Source: Methanosarcina sp. MTP4 (GTDB lineage: Archaea > Halobacteriota > Methanosarcinia > Methanosarcinales > Methanosarcinaceae). From it: a stretch of DNA of 64,000 nucleotides. Each line of letters starts with the position of its first letter. Positions within the stretch are counted from its first letter, which is position 1. The notes under the pieces are model-generated. The model ran no database searches, was not told the DNA's origin, and saw nothing but the letters and a program-made list of their open reading frames with translations. Both the position numbers and the translations under genes were made by a program. The DNA lies in the NCBI RefSeq assembly GCF_000970045.1, contig NZ_CP009505.1, forward strand, positions 1,736,001 to 1,800,000, given 5' to 3'. This document shows positions 54,075-63,643 of this stretch, in pieces.

Positions 54075-56495
54075 GTGATTTCCGGAAAACGCCGTACTTT
54101 TTCAGTCATACTTTTTGTTTTTTTGCTTTCAAGCATTCCCTGCACTGCAGGGGTATATCTAAATACGGAAAATAGAAATGTTACCGGATCGGCTGCAGCC
54201 GATGGTCCATTTGTAGCTATTGAATCACCTGTTCCCCGCGGATTCCCTGCAGCCGATATGGAGAATTACACGGGCTCTTCAGATCTGATTTTAGATCCGG
54301 GTGTAATTAACCCTGGCACAACAAACCTATCATCCCTTACGGAAGCCAGGAAAAAATTGTCAACGGACCTGCTCCAGTTAACTGATGATAGTTTCCTGCC
54401 TCCCGGCATGACCCGCGAAGCCCTGATAGAGCAGATGGAAAGCTTAAACCAGATAACCCGTGTTGACGAGCAGCCCATCTATGCCAATGACCATTTTGTC
54501 TATTCTGATGACTATAATGCCAGTGTTAACGATATGCACATTGAAGGAAATGTCGAAAACGAATCTGCTGAGGGCGAATCTGTTGATGGTGGACCTGTTG
54601 AAGGAGAAACAGATCCGGGGCTTCAGGGAGACGACCTGGTCCATGTCTATGTGCGCTTCTATCCGGGAAACGGGACTGACAGCGCTGACTCTTATGTGGA
54701 GATGGTCACGGGCAGGGACGAAGAAAACCACCTTATGGCGGCATGGGTGAGGGTTGATTCCTTTGAACAACTTGCTTCTCTGGAATCCGTGCAGTGTGTA
54801 AGGACGGTTATGCCTCCGGTTATAAGGACAGGTACGTACACCACGGAAGGGGATGCAATCCTCAACTGTGATGAGTTAAGAGTCCTCCACGGCCTGACAG
54901 GAGAGGGGGTCAGGATCGGGATTATTTCTAACGGGGTTGACAACCTTGCGGATGCCGTGGCTTCCGGGGACCTGCCGGCCAATGTAACCGTTTTAAGCAA
55001 TTCCGAAGGAGGGGACGAAGGCACGGCCATGCTTGAGATCGTGCACGACATAGCTCCCGGGGCAGAACTGTATTTCCATGATTCCGGAAATAATGTCATA
55101 GCGTTCAATAATGCGGTCGATGCCCTTGCAGGGGCGGGCTGTGATATCATCTGCGACGATATCGGCTGGATTTTCGAACCTTTTTTTGAGGACGGGGTTG
55201 TTGCATCGCATGTACGGGGCGTGGTCGAAAGCAATGATACCCTGTATGTGAGTGCTGCGGGGAACGATGCCCTTACTCATTACCAGGGAGAGTTCGCTCC
55301 TGTAGGGACAAATTTCAATGATTTCAGCGGAGGGACCGGGGAGACGGAATGGCTGTACGGCTTTATCCCCCCTGGTGGGTCGATTATCATTGTCTTTCAG
55401 TGGAACGATGAATGGGGAAAATCCGAAAACGATTACGACCTCTATCTGGGTGACATGGTTAGCGGGAGAATTATTTCCTGGAGCACTGATATACAGGACG
55501 GAAACGACCTCCCGATAGAGGCATTGACCTACCTGAACACGGAGCAGACAGGAAAAAACGTTGCAGTGCTTGTCCAGAAAGTTACCGGGGACCCCGGGGT
55601 GCTTGAAGTCTTTGTCTATCCTTTTTCCGGGGCTTTCCTGTATGCCAACAACCTGGTTGCGGAAGACTCCGTTTACGGGCACCCCGCAGTGCCCGGGGTT
55701 GTAAGCGTGGGGGCGATCAATGCTGCTGACCCGGGAAATGACAACATACAAAGATCCTCTTCCCGGGGCCCGGTTTCGATCTATCACAGTTCTTTCGAAC
55801 TCCGGGAAAAGCCGGATATCGCAGGCATTGACGGGGTGCAGGTCTCGGGAGCTGGCGGTTTTCCTCCTGTTTTTTTTGGGACAAGTGCAGCAGGTCCTCA
55901 CATTGCAGGACTTGCAGGGCTTGTCTGGAGTGGGTTTCCGGAAAAGCCGGGAAGTGAGATCCGGACAGCCCTCCTTGAGAGTTCGGTGGATCTCGGGGAG
56001 CCCGGAAAGGACGGAAGCTTCGGGTACGGTCGGGCGGATGCTCTTGCCATGTACGAGTTTTTGCTTCCTGCCGTGCCGCCGCCGGTCGCCAACTTTACTG
56101 TAAATCGGACGGGAGGACCTGCGCCTCTTAAGGTCCAGTTCACCAGCCTTTCGGAAAATGCAAGCTCTCTTTCCTGGGACGTCAACGGAGACAACGTTAT
56201 CGATTATACCGACCCGAATCCGGTGCACACCTACACTGAACCCGGCCTGTACACGGTCACCCTGACCGCCAATAACAGTGCAGGTTCGGATACCCTGACA
56301 AAACCCGATTTAATCAATATCATGAAACCCCGGCCTGTGAATACCGGAACCCGTGGAATGATCCTGCCTCTCCCGGGGGAGCCATCATTACGCTTACCTA
56401 AACTCCAGGTTGCGATGAACGCCTGGATGGCCGGTACGCCCGTGCCCGGGACAGGAGCAGAACTAAATCAGGAAATACTGCAGGAACTGAACTGA
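54075..56495 (+). CDS. Exported sedolisin/subtilase-like protease with PKD domain
   Basis: From a GTG after GAGGGTTAGAGG, the 806-residue protein has a signal peptide (FSVILFVFLLSSIPCTAG) and a propeptide-like region to ~260. The catalytic domain begins GVRIGIISNGVDN. The S53-like pair Glu321/Asp325 lies in LEIVHDIAPGAEL and the nucleophile is Ser604 in GTSAAGPHIAG. A PKD domain (about 675-755) follows. In classic S8 subtilases an Asp stands where GIISN has Asn, and no HGTH is present, so the S53 type fits better. It probably degrades protein outside the cell. Confidence 0.82.
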   Translation: MISGKRRTFSVILFVFLLSSIPCTAGVYLNTENRNVTGSAAADGPFVAIESPVPRGFPAADMENYTGSSDLILDPGVINPGTTNLSSLTEARKKLSTDLLQLTDDSFLPPGMTREALIEQMESLNQITRVDEQPIYANDHFVYSDDYNASVNDMHIEGNVENESAEGESVDGGPVEGETDPGLQGDDLVHVYVRFYPGNGTDSADSYVEMVTGRDEENHLMAAWVRVDSFEQLASLESVQCVRTVMPPVIRTGTYTTEGDAILNCDELRVLHGLTGEGVRIGIISNGVDNLADAVASGDLPANVTVLSNSEGGDEGTAMLEIVHDIAPGAELYFHDSGNNVIAFNNAVDALAGAGCDIICDDIGWIFEPFFEDGVVASHVRGVVESNDTLYVSAAGNDALTHYQGEFAPVGTNFNDFSGGTGETEWLYGFIPPGGSIIIVFQWNDEWGKSENDYDLYLGDMVSGRIISWSTDIQDGNDLPIEALTYLNTEQTGKNVAVLVQKVTGDPGVLEVFVYPFSGAFLYANNLVAEDSVYGHPAVPGVVSVGAINAADPGNDNIQRSSSRGPVSIYHSSFELREKPDIAGIDGVQVSGAGGFPPVFFGTSAAGPHIAGLAGLVWSGFPEKPGSEIRTALLESSVDLGEPGKDGSFGYGRADALAMYEFLLPAVPPPVANFTVNRTGGPAPLKVQFTSLSENASSLSWDVNGDNVIDYTDPNPVHTYTEPGLYTVTLTANNSAGSDTLTKPDLINIMKPRPVNTGTRGMILPLPGEPSLRLPKLQVAMNAWMAGTPVPGTGAELNQEILQELN

Positions 56496-56587
56496 TCTAT
56501 CTCTGGCTAGGCAGCGGGTGATGGTGAATAAAGGGACGTGATACGTGAATAAAGGAGAGAAAGCTGTGGATAAAGGGGGGGTGAAAC

Positions 56588-57439
56588 GTGAATAAAGTTG
56601 AAAATGGGAGAAAAGCCGAAGATGAGCATAAATCTGGAAATTGGAGAAAAGCAGGACAGACAGGGGGGAAAAGGAGAGGAAGAAGAAGGGCAAAGTTTGT
56701 AATGGGATTTTTCCTGCTCTTTACTTTCGTATTTTCAATTCTGCTTCTGGCCGTTCCCGGACTGGCTCCAGGAGAAATTAGTGCTAACAGGAGCATGTCC
56801 GCAAACTACCTGGCCCCCGGGGACACTTTCAGGGTTACTGTTAACATGACTGCAGGCGCTGAACTGGTTGCCCCGGCTCTGGACGAAAACCTTCCCGGAG
56901 GCTTGAGCATAACTGAGGTCGAGGGTGGCGGAGCTATTTTCAAACCTCTCACAGTGCAATGGGTCTGGATAGGGAGCTTTGCAGCCGGAGAAAGCCGTTC
57001 TGTGGCCTATGAAGTGGAACTGTCCCTGAAGCCGAGCGAGGACACATACTCCATCAATGCGAATGTCTCGGCTATCGAAGCGGAGCCGATTCCTATTCAG
57101 GGGGACAGCGAGGTAACTGTTTCAGAGCCTGTTCCAGAACCCGTGTCAGAACCTGTTCCGGAACCCGTGTCAGAACCTGTTTCTGAACCTGTTCCAGAAC
57201 CTGTTCCAGAACCTGTTCCAGAACCTGTTTCAGAGCCTGTGTCAGAACCTGTTTCAGAGCCTGTTCCAGAACCTGTTTCAGAGCCTGTTTCAGAGCCTGT
57301 TCCAGAACCTGTTTCAGAGCCTGTTCCAGAACCTGTTTCGGAAGAGGACGGAATCCTGCTCTATCCTGACTGGAGCTTCATATCCATCCCTTACCCGAAC
57401 AATACCTCAGTGAACAATGGACTTGACGGGGCAGTATGA
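56588..57439 (+). CDS. Exported protein with Ser-Glu-Pro-Val-Pro repeats, possibly truncated
   Basis: The 283-residue protein has a basic N-terminus, a hydrophobic segment ([18 protein letters not shown]) and a beta-rich domain (60-165, with a DUF11/COG1361-like look). About 17 tetrapeptides of EPVP or EPVS follow at about 175-250, encoded by a 12-bp DNA repeat (57121-57340). The end reads [17 protein letters not shown], which resembles the start of another extracellular domain but stops shortly afterwards, so the C-terminus may be lost. A later Met (56702) could be the start, as the first 38 residues are unusual before a signal peptide. Confidence 0.7.
   Translation: MNKVENGRKAEDEHKSGNWRKAGQTGGKRRGRRRAKFVMGFFLLFTFVFSILLLAVPGLAPGEISANRSMSANYLAPGDTFRVTVNMTAGAELVAPALDENLPGGLSITEVEGGGAIFKPLTVQWVWIGSFAAGESRSVAYEVELSLKPSEDTYSINANVSAIEAEPIPIQGDSEVTVSEPVPEPVSEPVPEPVSEPVSEPVPEPVPEPVPEPVSEPVSEPVSEPVPEPVSEPVSEPVPEPVSEPVPEPVSEEDGILLYPDWSFISIPYPNNTSVNNGLDGAV
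57121..57340 (+). repeat. Coding 12-bp repeat
   Basis: GAACCTGTTTCA and GAACCTGTTCCA alternate about 17-18 times. Such arrays change length easily by slippage without changing frame. Confidence 0.92.
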
Positions 57440-57528
57440 ACTACCCCTCCTTGCCTCCTTCGGAGTCAAGGAAGAGAACTTCCCGCCTGCAAAGTAAAAA
57501 AGTTTGGGATTATTTTTAATATAAGAAT

Positions 57529-58188
57529 TTAACCCTTCTTCAGCTCAGCCCTTATATTCTCCACCGTCTTCCAGGACTGCCTGACAATTTCCGGGAACTC
57601 GCCCCCATGTTCTTTTCCCCATTTAAGCAGGAAAGCTTTTGTTTTCGGGTCAGAAGGGTATCCACTTCCGAAATCCGCTCCCCATTCTGTTTTGAGTTCT
57701 TCGATCAGTTCATCCCGGCGGACCTTTGCGATAATGGATGCTGCTGAGACCACGGGGTAGACGGCATCGGCCTGGTGCCTGGAAATTATTTCGATTTCCT
57801 TCGCTTTTCCCGGGCAGCTTTTTGCGTACTGTTTGCGCAGGTTTTCGCCAAAACGTTCGGCTTTTACGTCAGCGGCATCGGCGTAGACGGTATCAGGCTG
57901 GAGTTTTTCAAGGACCTTTGAAAAGCAGATGACCATTATCTCGTTCATGGTAAAGAGCTTCCGGAGTTCGTCGATCTGGGAGGGGCTGACTTCCAGGACA
58001 AAGCATTCATCGGCATACTTCCTGATCTGGGTTGCTAGCTGCTCCCTTTTTTTCGGGGTCAGTTTCTTGGAATCCGCAACCCCGAGCACTTTCAAAGCGT
58101 GAGCTCTGGATTCATCTATTTTGACGCCCCCTATGCACATGGGCCCGATTACCGGGCCTTTTCCGGCTTCATCGATTCCTGCAATCAT
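57529..58188 (-). CDS. rnhB: Ribonuclease HII
   Basis: RNase HII cuts RNA in RNA-DNA hybrids, including single ribonucleotides in DNA. The ATG at 58188 gives the family start MIAGIDEAGKGPVIGPM, with the first catalytic Asp and Glu in GIDEAGKG; a longer frame upstream to 58407 is not protein-like. Other motifs are ADSKKLTPKKRE, YADAADV, HQADAVYPVVSAASIIAKVRRD and GSGYPSDPKT. The protein has 219 residues. GGAGGCAG lies about 11 bases upstream. Confidence 0.94.
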   Translation of the reverse strand: MIAGIDEAGKGPVIGPMCIGGVKIDESRAHALKVLGVADSKKLTPKKREQLATQIRKYADECFVLEVSPSQIDELRKLFTMNEIMVICFSKVLEKLQPDTVYADAADVKAERFGENLRKQYAKSCPGKAKEIEIISRHQADAVYPVVSAASIIAKVRRDELIEELKTEWGADFGSGYPSDPKTKAFLLKWGKEHGGEFPEIVRQSWKTVENIRAELKKG

Positions 58189-58533
58189 CAAAGGTATGCT
58201 GCCTCCTGAATAGGGGGAAAAGAAGGTTTTGTTTATTAAAGATGTTTCCCTTCCGGAAACGTGTATTATATATCTGTCATATATCTGTCCTTCTTCCTTC
58301 CTCTTCCACCCTGTCTCCTGAAAAACTACAATATATTTTACAACAAAATTTATATCTGGGTATCCATATTCTATATATAAATATATACGGAGTCTCCAGC
58401 AGTACAATATTCAAATTTTCAGAAGGTTGTCGATAATCTTACCTTTGGTGATATCGATTATATTTTTTTCCATCTTCTGCTTTTGATTCCAAGAGGCGGC
58501 AATATCAATAATTTATTCCCAAGGTGATGGCTC
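58189..58533. promoter_or_regulatory. Divergent promoter region of rnhB and histidine kinase
   Basis: TTCTATATATAAATATATAC at 58369-58388 holds overlapping TATA elements readable on both strands. AAGGTGATG precedes the kinase ATG. No gene was seen. Confidence 0.5.
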
Positions 58534-60033
58534 ATGGGCAACATGGCTCTGGAACTTATAAGTGCTTTAACTCTCTTATCCATCATATTTTATTTATGGA
58601 GTTTTGGGAAGAAAAGTGCGGAAATTTCCAGAAGTGGGTGTCTCCTGATTATCACAGGTTTTTTCCTTATCTTCGTCGGCCGCCTGGTGGACGCAGGTGA
58701 TGATTTCTGGCTTCTGGAAGAATACCTGGAAGGCACCGTTTATGAAACTTTTCTGGAAGATGTCCTGGGGGGGATAGTCAGCTACCTGTTGATCGGAGCC
58801 GGACTGCTTAAATGGATGCCCACGCTCTCAAGTGTTGAAACGTTGAAAAACGAAGTTTTGGAAAGGGAGACCGCTCAGGAGAAGCTGGGCAGGGAAAGGT
58901 CGCTTTTGTCCGGGCTGTTAAAATCAATTCCGGATGCTGTTTTTTTTAAGGACGCTGAGGGGACTTACCTGGGATGCAACCCTGCTTTTTCAAAGCTTGT
59001 GAGGAGGCAGGGAGAAGAGGTTGTGGGAAGGAAGGCCCGCGACCTTTATCCTGAAAGTATGGCGAACTTTATCGGGGACGTGGATAAGGAATGCTTCGAA
59101 AAGGGGAAGGTCAGCACGGTTGAAAAATGGGTCGATTCCCCGGATAACAGCCACGTCTTCCTGCAGACTGTCAGGGCCCCTCTTTATGATGAGGCGGGAA
59201 GCTTTATCGGGATTGTGGGGGTTAGCCGGGATATTACCGGTAAGAAACTGGCAGAAGAGGCGGTGTTAAAAGCCAGGCTTGCCGAAGATTCCAGCAAGAC
59301 TAGGAACGAGTTCCTTTCCACAATGAGCCATGAATTGAGGACACCCCTGAATTCCATCATAGGTTTTTCGGATCTGCTACTTGAAGGCTCTTTCGGGCCC
59401 CTAAATGAACGCCAGACCAAATATATTCAGAACGTACACAACAGCGGAAAGAGGCTCCTGAAAGTTATAAATGATATCCTTGACCTCTCCAAGGTTGAAG
59501 CCGGAAAAACAGAACTTGAACCCGAGACCTTCAGGGTTGCAAATGTACTGGACGAAATTAATAGAGTTTCCGGATCGCGGGCATCCGCAAAGAAATTGAC
59601 CCTGAAGTTCAGGGTTGACAAAAGGCTCACAACCATCACCGCGGACAAAATGAGGTTCAAACAGGTCCTTTATAATCTCATGAGCAATGCCATCAAGTTC
59701 ACGCCCGAGGGAGGGAACGTGACCGTCTCGGCGGAAAAGGCAGGCAATATGCTGCGGGTCTCAGTAGCGGATACCGGGATAGGGATCTCTAAAGAAGACC
59801 AGGAATACCTTTTCCAGCCTTTCAAGCAGCTCGACTACTTCCTGAACCGCCGCTATGAAGGGACAGGACTCGGCCTGGCCCTGGTCAAAAGGTTTGTTGA
59901 AATGCACGGGGGAAAAGTCCGGGTGGAGAGCGAACCCGGAAAAGGTTCTGTTTTTACCTTCGAATTGCCTGTGGACGGGGTTGTTTCTCCGCAGAACGCT
60001 TCCGGTTCACAGGCTCCGCTAAATTTCTCATGA
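58534..60033 (+). CDS. Membrane histidine kinase with PAS domain
   Basis: The 499-residue protein has about three N-terminal helices (residues 4-22, 36-52, 79-95), a coiled linker and a PAS domain (about 125-238, SIPDAVFFKDAEGTYLGCN). The HisKA box STMSHELRTPLNSIIGF has the phospho-acceptor His266. The ATPase domain has motifs NLMSNAIKF (N), ADTGIGI (G1) and GTGLGLALVKRF (G2). It should autophosphorylate in response to a signal, perhaps redox or a small ligand via PAS. No response regulator gene lies nearby. Confidence 0.93.
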   Translation: MGNMALELISALTLLSIIFYLWSFGKKSAEISRSGCLLIITGFFLIFVGRLVDAGDDFWLLEEYLEGTVYETFLEDVLGGIVSYLLIGAGLLKWMPTLSSVETLKNEVLERETAQEKLGRERSLLSGLLKSIPDAVFFKDAEGTYLGCNPAFSKLVRRQGEEVVGRKARDLYPESMANFIGDVDKECFEKGKVSTVEKWVDSPDNSHVFLQTVRAPLYDEAGSFIGIVGVSRDITGKKLAEEAVLKARLAEDSSKTRNEFLSTMSHELRTPLNSIIGFSDLLLEGSFGPLNERQTKYIQNVHNSGKRLLKVINDILDLSKVEAGKTELEPETFRVANVLDEINRVSGSRASAKKLTLKFRVDKRLTTITADKMRFKQVLYNLMSNAIKFTPEGGNVTVSAEKAGNMLRVSVADTGIGISKEDQEYLFQPFKQLDYFLNRRYEGTGLGLALVKRFVEMHGGKVRVESEPGKGSVFTFELPVDGVVSPQNASGSQAPLNFS

Positions 60034-60143
60034 AATCTCTCATGAGCAGTTTTGTACTTTATTGGGGTTGGGGGAACAAAAACATTAAATCTGAAGTTGA
60101 TTATTTTTGGGGTTAAGTTAGCTAGAGACGAGATGAATTCCAC

Positions 60144-61772
60144 ATGCCGATAATAACCTTGCATTACGAAGACCTTGAAAAACTCACAGGAACCGATAAG
60201 GAAACCATCATCGAAAGGGTGCCCATGATTGGGGCCGATATTGAAAGGATCGAAGACGAGTCCATTGATATCGAGTTCTTCCCGGACAGGCCGGACCTCT
60301 ACAGCGTGGAAGGGGTTGCCCGGGCCATGCGGGGTTTCCTGGGCCTCGAGACCGGGCTTCCCGAGTACGGGGCAAAGCCTTATGAGGTCTCCATTACCGT
60401 CAGCGAGGAGATTTTAAAGATCAGGCCTTTCCTTGGCTGTGCTATTGTCCGGGGCGTTAAGTTCAATTCGGAATCCATAAAGTCTCTGATGGACCTGCAG
60501 GAAGACCTGCACTGGGGGCTTGGCAGGAACCGGAAAAAGGTTTCTATCGGGGTGCACGACCTTTCGAACGTGACCCCTCCATTCAGGTACACCGCTGTTG
60601 AGCCGGGTTTCGAGTTCGTGCCCCTGGATTACACCGAAAAAATGAGCATGACCGAGATTCTGGAAAAGCACCCCAAAGGCACGCGCTTTGCTCATCTCGT
60701 AAGGGACTTTGAAAAATACCCCATCATCTTTGACTCCGAGGACAATGTCCTTTCCTTCCCACCCATCATTAATGGGACCCTCACCAGCGTGACCGAAGCC
60801 ACAACCGAGCTTTTCATCGACGTAACAGGGCTTGGGGAAGCCGTCTACACGGCCCTTAACATCGTGGTCACAGCCCTTGCCGAGCGCGGCGGACAGGTCG
60901 AGTTTGTCAGGGTCATCCGGCCTGATGGCGAAGAAATGGTCCTCCCGGACCTCTCCCCCGAAGTCAGGACCCTTACCCGAAGTGAGGTAAACTCCCTTAT
61001 TGGCATGGACTTTTCCGTGGAAGAGATCGTAAAGCAGCTTGAGAAGATGCGCTGCGGGGCAAAAGCCCTGGACGACGAAACGATCGAGGTAAAGGTCCCC
61101 GCTTACAGGGCTGATATCTTGCACAACTTCGACCTTATCGAGGATATAGCAGTTGGTTTCGGCTACGGCAACATAGAGATCAAGGTCCCTGAGACTTACA
61201 CCGTTGGAAAATCCCATCCCATATCCCTCATGCGTTCCGCATTGAACGAGATCATTGTGGGGCTTGGTTACTACGAGGTTATGCCTTTCACCCTAACCAG
61301 TGAAAAAATCCACTTCGAAAACATGCGCAGGCCAAAGACCGATGATGTGACCTATGTCCTCCATCCCATCAGCGAAGATCAGACCCTGGTCAGGACAACC
61401 CTGCTCCCGAACCTAATAGAAATCCTCTCTCTGAACCAGCACCGGGAACTTCCTCAAAAGATCTTTGAGGTCGGAGAAGTCGTGGTCAACGAAAAAACCG
61501 GGCAGCACGTGGCAGCCGTCTCTATCCACCCACAGGCGAACTTCACGGAAATCTACGAGGTCGTGGACGCCCTCATGCGGGAACTGATGCTTGAGTACGA
61601 AGTAAAAGAGTCCGAAGACCCGGCTTTCCTGGAAGGCAGAAGAGCTGATGTCTATGTCAAAGGCAAAAAGATAGGAGTTTTCGGGGAATTCCACCCCGAG
61701 GTCATAACCAACTTCGAACTCGGTTATGCCGTTGTCGGTTTCGAGCTCGAGCTTGAGGACCTTATTTCTTAA
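60144..61772 (+). CDS. pheT: Phenylalanyl-tRNA synthetase beta subunit
   Basis: The 542-residue protein is the archaeal/eukaryal-type beta subunit, much shorter than the bacterial one because it lacks the N-terminal EMAP and C-terminal anticodon domains. Landmarks are [41 protein letters not shown] and [15 protein letters not shown]. It joins PheS to charge tRNA-Phe; pheS is not in the window. Confidence 0.96.
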   Translation: MPIITLHYEDLEKLTGTDKETIIERVPMIGADIERIEDESIDIEFFPDRPDLYSVEGVARAMRGFLGLETGLPEYGAKPYEVSITVSEEILKIRPFLGCAIVRGVKFNSESIKSLMDLQEDLHWGLGRNRKKVSIGVHDLSNVTPPFRYTAVEPGFEFVPLDYTEKMSMTEILEKHPKGTRFAHLVRDFEKYPIIFDSEDNVLSFPPIINGTLTSVTEATTELFIDVTGLGEAVYTALNIVVTALAERGGQVEFVRVIRPDGEEMVLPDLSPEVRTLTRSEVNSLIGMDFSVEEIVKQLEKMRCGAKALDDETIEVKVPAYRADILHNFDLIEDIAVGFGYGNIEIKVPETYTVGKSHPISLMRSALNEIIVGLGYYEVMPFTLTSEKIHFENMRRPKTDDVTYVLHPISEDQTLVRTTLLPNLIEILSLNQHRELPQKIFEVGEVVVNEKTGQHVAAVSIHPQANFTEIYEVVDALMRELMLEYEVKESEDPAFLEGRRADVYVKGKKIGVFGEFHPEVITNFELGYAVVGFELELEDLIS

Positions 61773-61848
61773 ATTTTTTAATTTTTTTGATTTCTTTATT
61801 TTTTGATTAAAAAATTGAGAAATCAACTCAACTTTTTTCTTTTTTACT

Positions 61849-62484
61849 TCAACCTATTGTTTTCTCCCTCAGCAGTTTTTCCATCTCTGTCGCGATCAGT
61901 TTTGCTTTGGAAAGGTCATCCGTTTCCAGCAGCCGGACCAAAAGCTCCTGCAGCTGCTCCCTCAATAATTCAAGGTCTTCGAGGACAAGGGCGAGTTCGT
62001 AGTGAAGGGTCCCGAGGCTTTTTATTTCCATGAAGCCGGCAATCTTTTCCTTGCTGGCCCTGACCCGGAGGAGGGTTTCGGGGGAGTTCAGGTCAACGTC
62101 GTATTCTTCTTCGAAGTCCCCTTTCAGAAGCGTTTTCAGCCACCTTACATTCCGGACATGGCTCATAAAGGGGCTGACTTCCCTGTACTCGTAGTCTCCG
62201 CTAACCTTCCCGACAATCACTTCGTTCCGGGTCTTGAGCGGGACGGCTACAAAATCCCCCAGCCTGAGCTCTTTTATGAAGGTGTTTATTTCCCCTGCCC
62301 ATGTTTCGCAGCGTTCTTCCTGCATTCCGGGGTATTTTTCAAGCATTACCTGTTTTACCTGTGCTTTATTTTCGGTACGTGATAAATCCGGAAATTCGGA
62401 CCACCCTATGGTTATCACGTTGTTTTCCAACATCGCTTCTTCGTCTTCTAACGTGCCTGCGGCTTTGAGTAACCAGAGATTCAC
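61849..62484 (-). CDS. EVE/PUA-like domain protein (Mrr N-terminal type) without nuclease
   Basis: Residues 1-115 match the domain found in front of Mrr-like restriction endonucleases: MNLWLLKAAGTLEDEEAMLE, VITIGWSEFPDL, WAGEINTFIKELRLGDFVAVP and GDYEYREVSPFMSHVRNVRWL. Such domains read modified bases. Instead of a nuclease, residues 120-211 form a helical region rich in Leu and Glu (LVLEDLELLREQLQELLVRLL), probably a coiled coil. It may bind modified DNA or RNA without cutting, or pair with a nuclease made elsewhere. Confidence 0.7.
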   Translation of the reverse strand: MNLWLLKAAGTLEDEEAMLENNVITIGWSEFPDLSRTENKAQVKQVMLEKYPGMQEERCETWAGEINTFIKELRLGDFVAVPLKTRNEVIVGKVSGDYEYREVSPFMSHVRNVRWLKTLLKGDFEEEYDVDLNSPETLLRVRASKEKIAGFMEIKSLGTLHYELALVLEDLELLREQLQELLVRLLETDDLSKAKLIATEMEKLLREKTIG

Positions 62485-62666
62485 ATTTTACCTCCCCTTT
62501 CCGGGTTTTTTCCTGATCTGATATGATTCCCGAATACGTTTGTACTGGTAATTAATTATTTCTCTCCCACAAGGTCTCCCACATCCCACAAGGTCTCCCA
62601 CATCCCACAAGGTCTCCCACAAAATGCCCCACAAATCCTGAATAAATCTTTAAACAGGAATCCCCT
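62485..62666 (+). repeat. Spacer with 19-bp tandem repeat (62565-62621)
   Basis: TCCCACAAGGTCTCCCACA is repeated exactly three times, followed by a shorter CCCCACAAATCC echo. It lies in the leader of the DUF429 gene and upstream of the EVE-like gene. Confidence 0.95.
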
Positions 62667-63608
62667 ATGAAACCTGTAAGCATGAACAAAAAGGTCTTTG
62701 TGGGTGTGGACGGCTGCAGTGCGGGCTGGTTTGCCGTATTTCTGGCAGAGCCGGATGCTGATGAATATGATCGGGACAACTGCAATTCGGAGAAATGGAG
62801 CTGGGAACCGGGCGTTTTCCCCGAGTTTTCCGCTCTCTGTGCCTTCCTGAAAAGCAATTATGAAGCTTATGAGCCCCTAATCCTGATCGACATCCCCATC
62901 GGGCTGAAAGCCGGGGGTACCGGGGAGCGACTCTCGGACCTCGGAGCCCGGAAAATCCTGAAGGCCAGGAAGTCCAGCATTTTCCCCGTACCCTGCCGGG
63001 AGGCGGTTTATGCGGAAACGTACGGGCAGGCCTGTGAGATTAATGAGAAGCTTACGGGCAAGCGCATCTCGAAACAGGCCTGGAACATTCTTCCCAGAAT
63101 CCGGGACGTTGACGGTTTCCTTATCAGCAGCCTGGAAAGTAGAGGTAAGAGTGCGGGTGCGGATGAGAGTGGGGGTGAGGGTGTGGACATCAGGGACTTA
63201 ATATGGGAGACAGGGCCGGAAATCTGTTTCCAGGCTTTTGCCGGCCGGCCTATGAAGTATTCGAAGAAGAAAGAAGAGGGTTTTCTTGAGAGAAAGGAGG
63301 TCCTGAAAAAGATCGAGAAGACCCTGAAAAATATCGGGCCTTTAGCTGATAAAACTTTTTCGGGTGAGGTACCTTTTTATGAGGTACCTGTTGATGAGAT
63401 TATCGAAACTGCCCTTTCAAGGTACAGGCGAAAAGACCTTGCAAAAGATGATATTCTGGATGCTCTTGTAGCGGCCTTCACGGCAAAAATAGGGCACAGG
63501 TATGGGTTTGAGTATGTGCCTCCTGAACCGGACACGGATGCTGAGGGGCTAAAGATCCAGCTGGTTTACTGCAGCCATTTTGAGAGGGATACGGACTCCG
63601 AAGGCTGA
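62667..63608 (+). CDS. DUF429 predicted RNase H-fold nuclease
   Basis: The 313-residue protein has VFVGVDGCSAGWFAVFL (residues 10-26, first acidic site), LIDIPIGLK, SIFPVPCREAVY and KDDILDALVAAF near the C-terminus (last acidic pair). These are DUF429 motifs, with an RNase H-like fold and probably metal-dependent nuclease action. A Ser/Gly/Asp-rich insert near 150-172 (GKSAGADESGGEG) is unusual. Start could also be MNKK at 62682. Confidence 0.85.
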   Translation: MKPVSMNKKVFVGVDGCSAGWFAVFLAEPDADEYDRDNCNSEKWSWEPGVFPEFSALCAFLKSNYEAYEPLILIDIPIGLKAGGTGERLSDLGARKILKARKSSIFPVPCREAVYAETYGQACEINEKLTGKRISKQAWNILPRIRDVDGFLISSLESRGKSAGADESGGEGVDIRDLIWETGPEICFQAFAGRPMKYSKKKEEGFLERKEVLKKIEKTLKNIGPLADKTFSGEVPFYEVPVDEIIETALSRYRRKDLAKDDILDALVAAFTAKIGHRYGFEYVPPEPDTDAEGLKIQLVYCSHFERDTDSEG

Positions 63609-63643
63609 AAATTCAGAAAGGATTGGCAGGAAATTCGGTTGCT

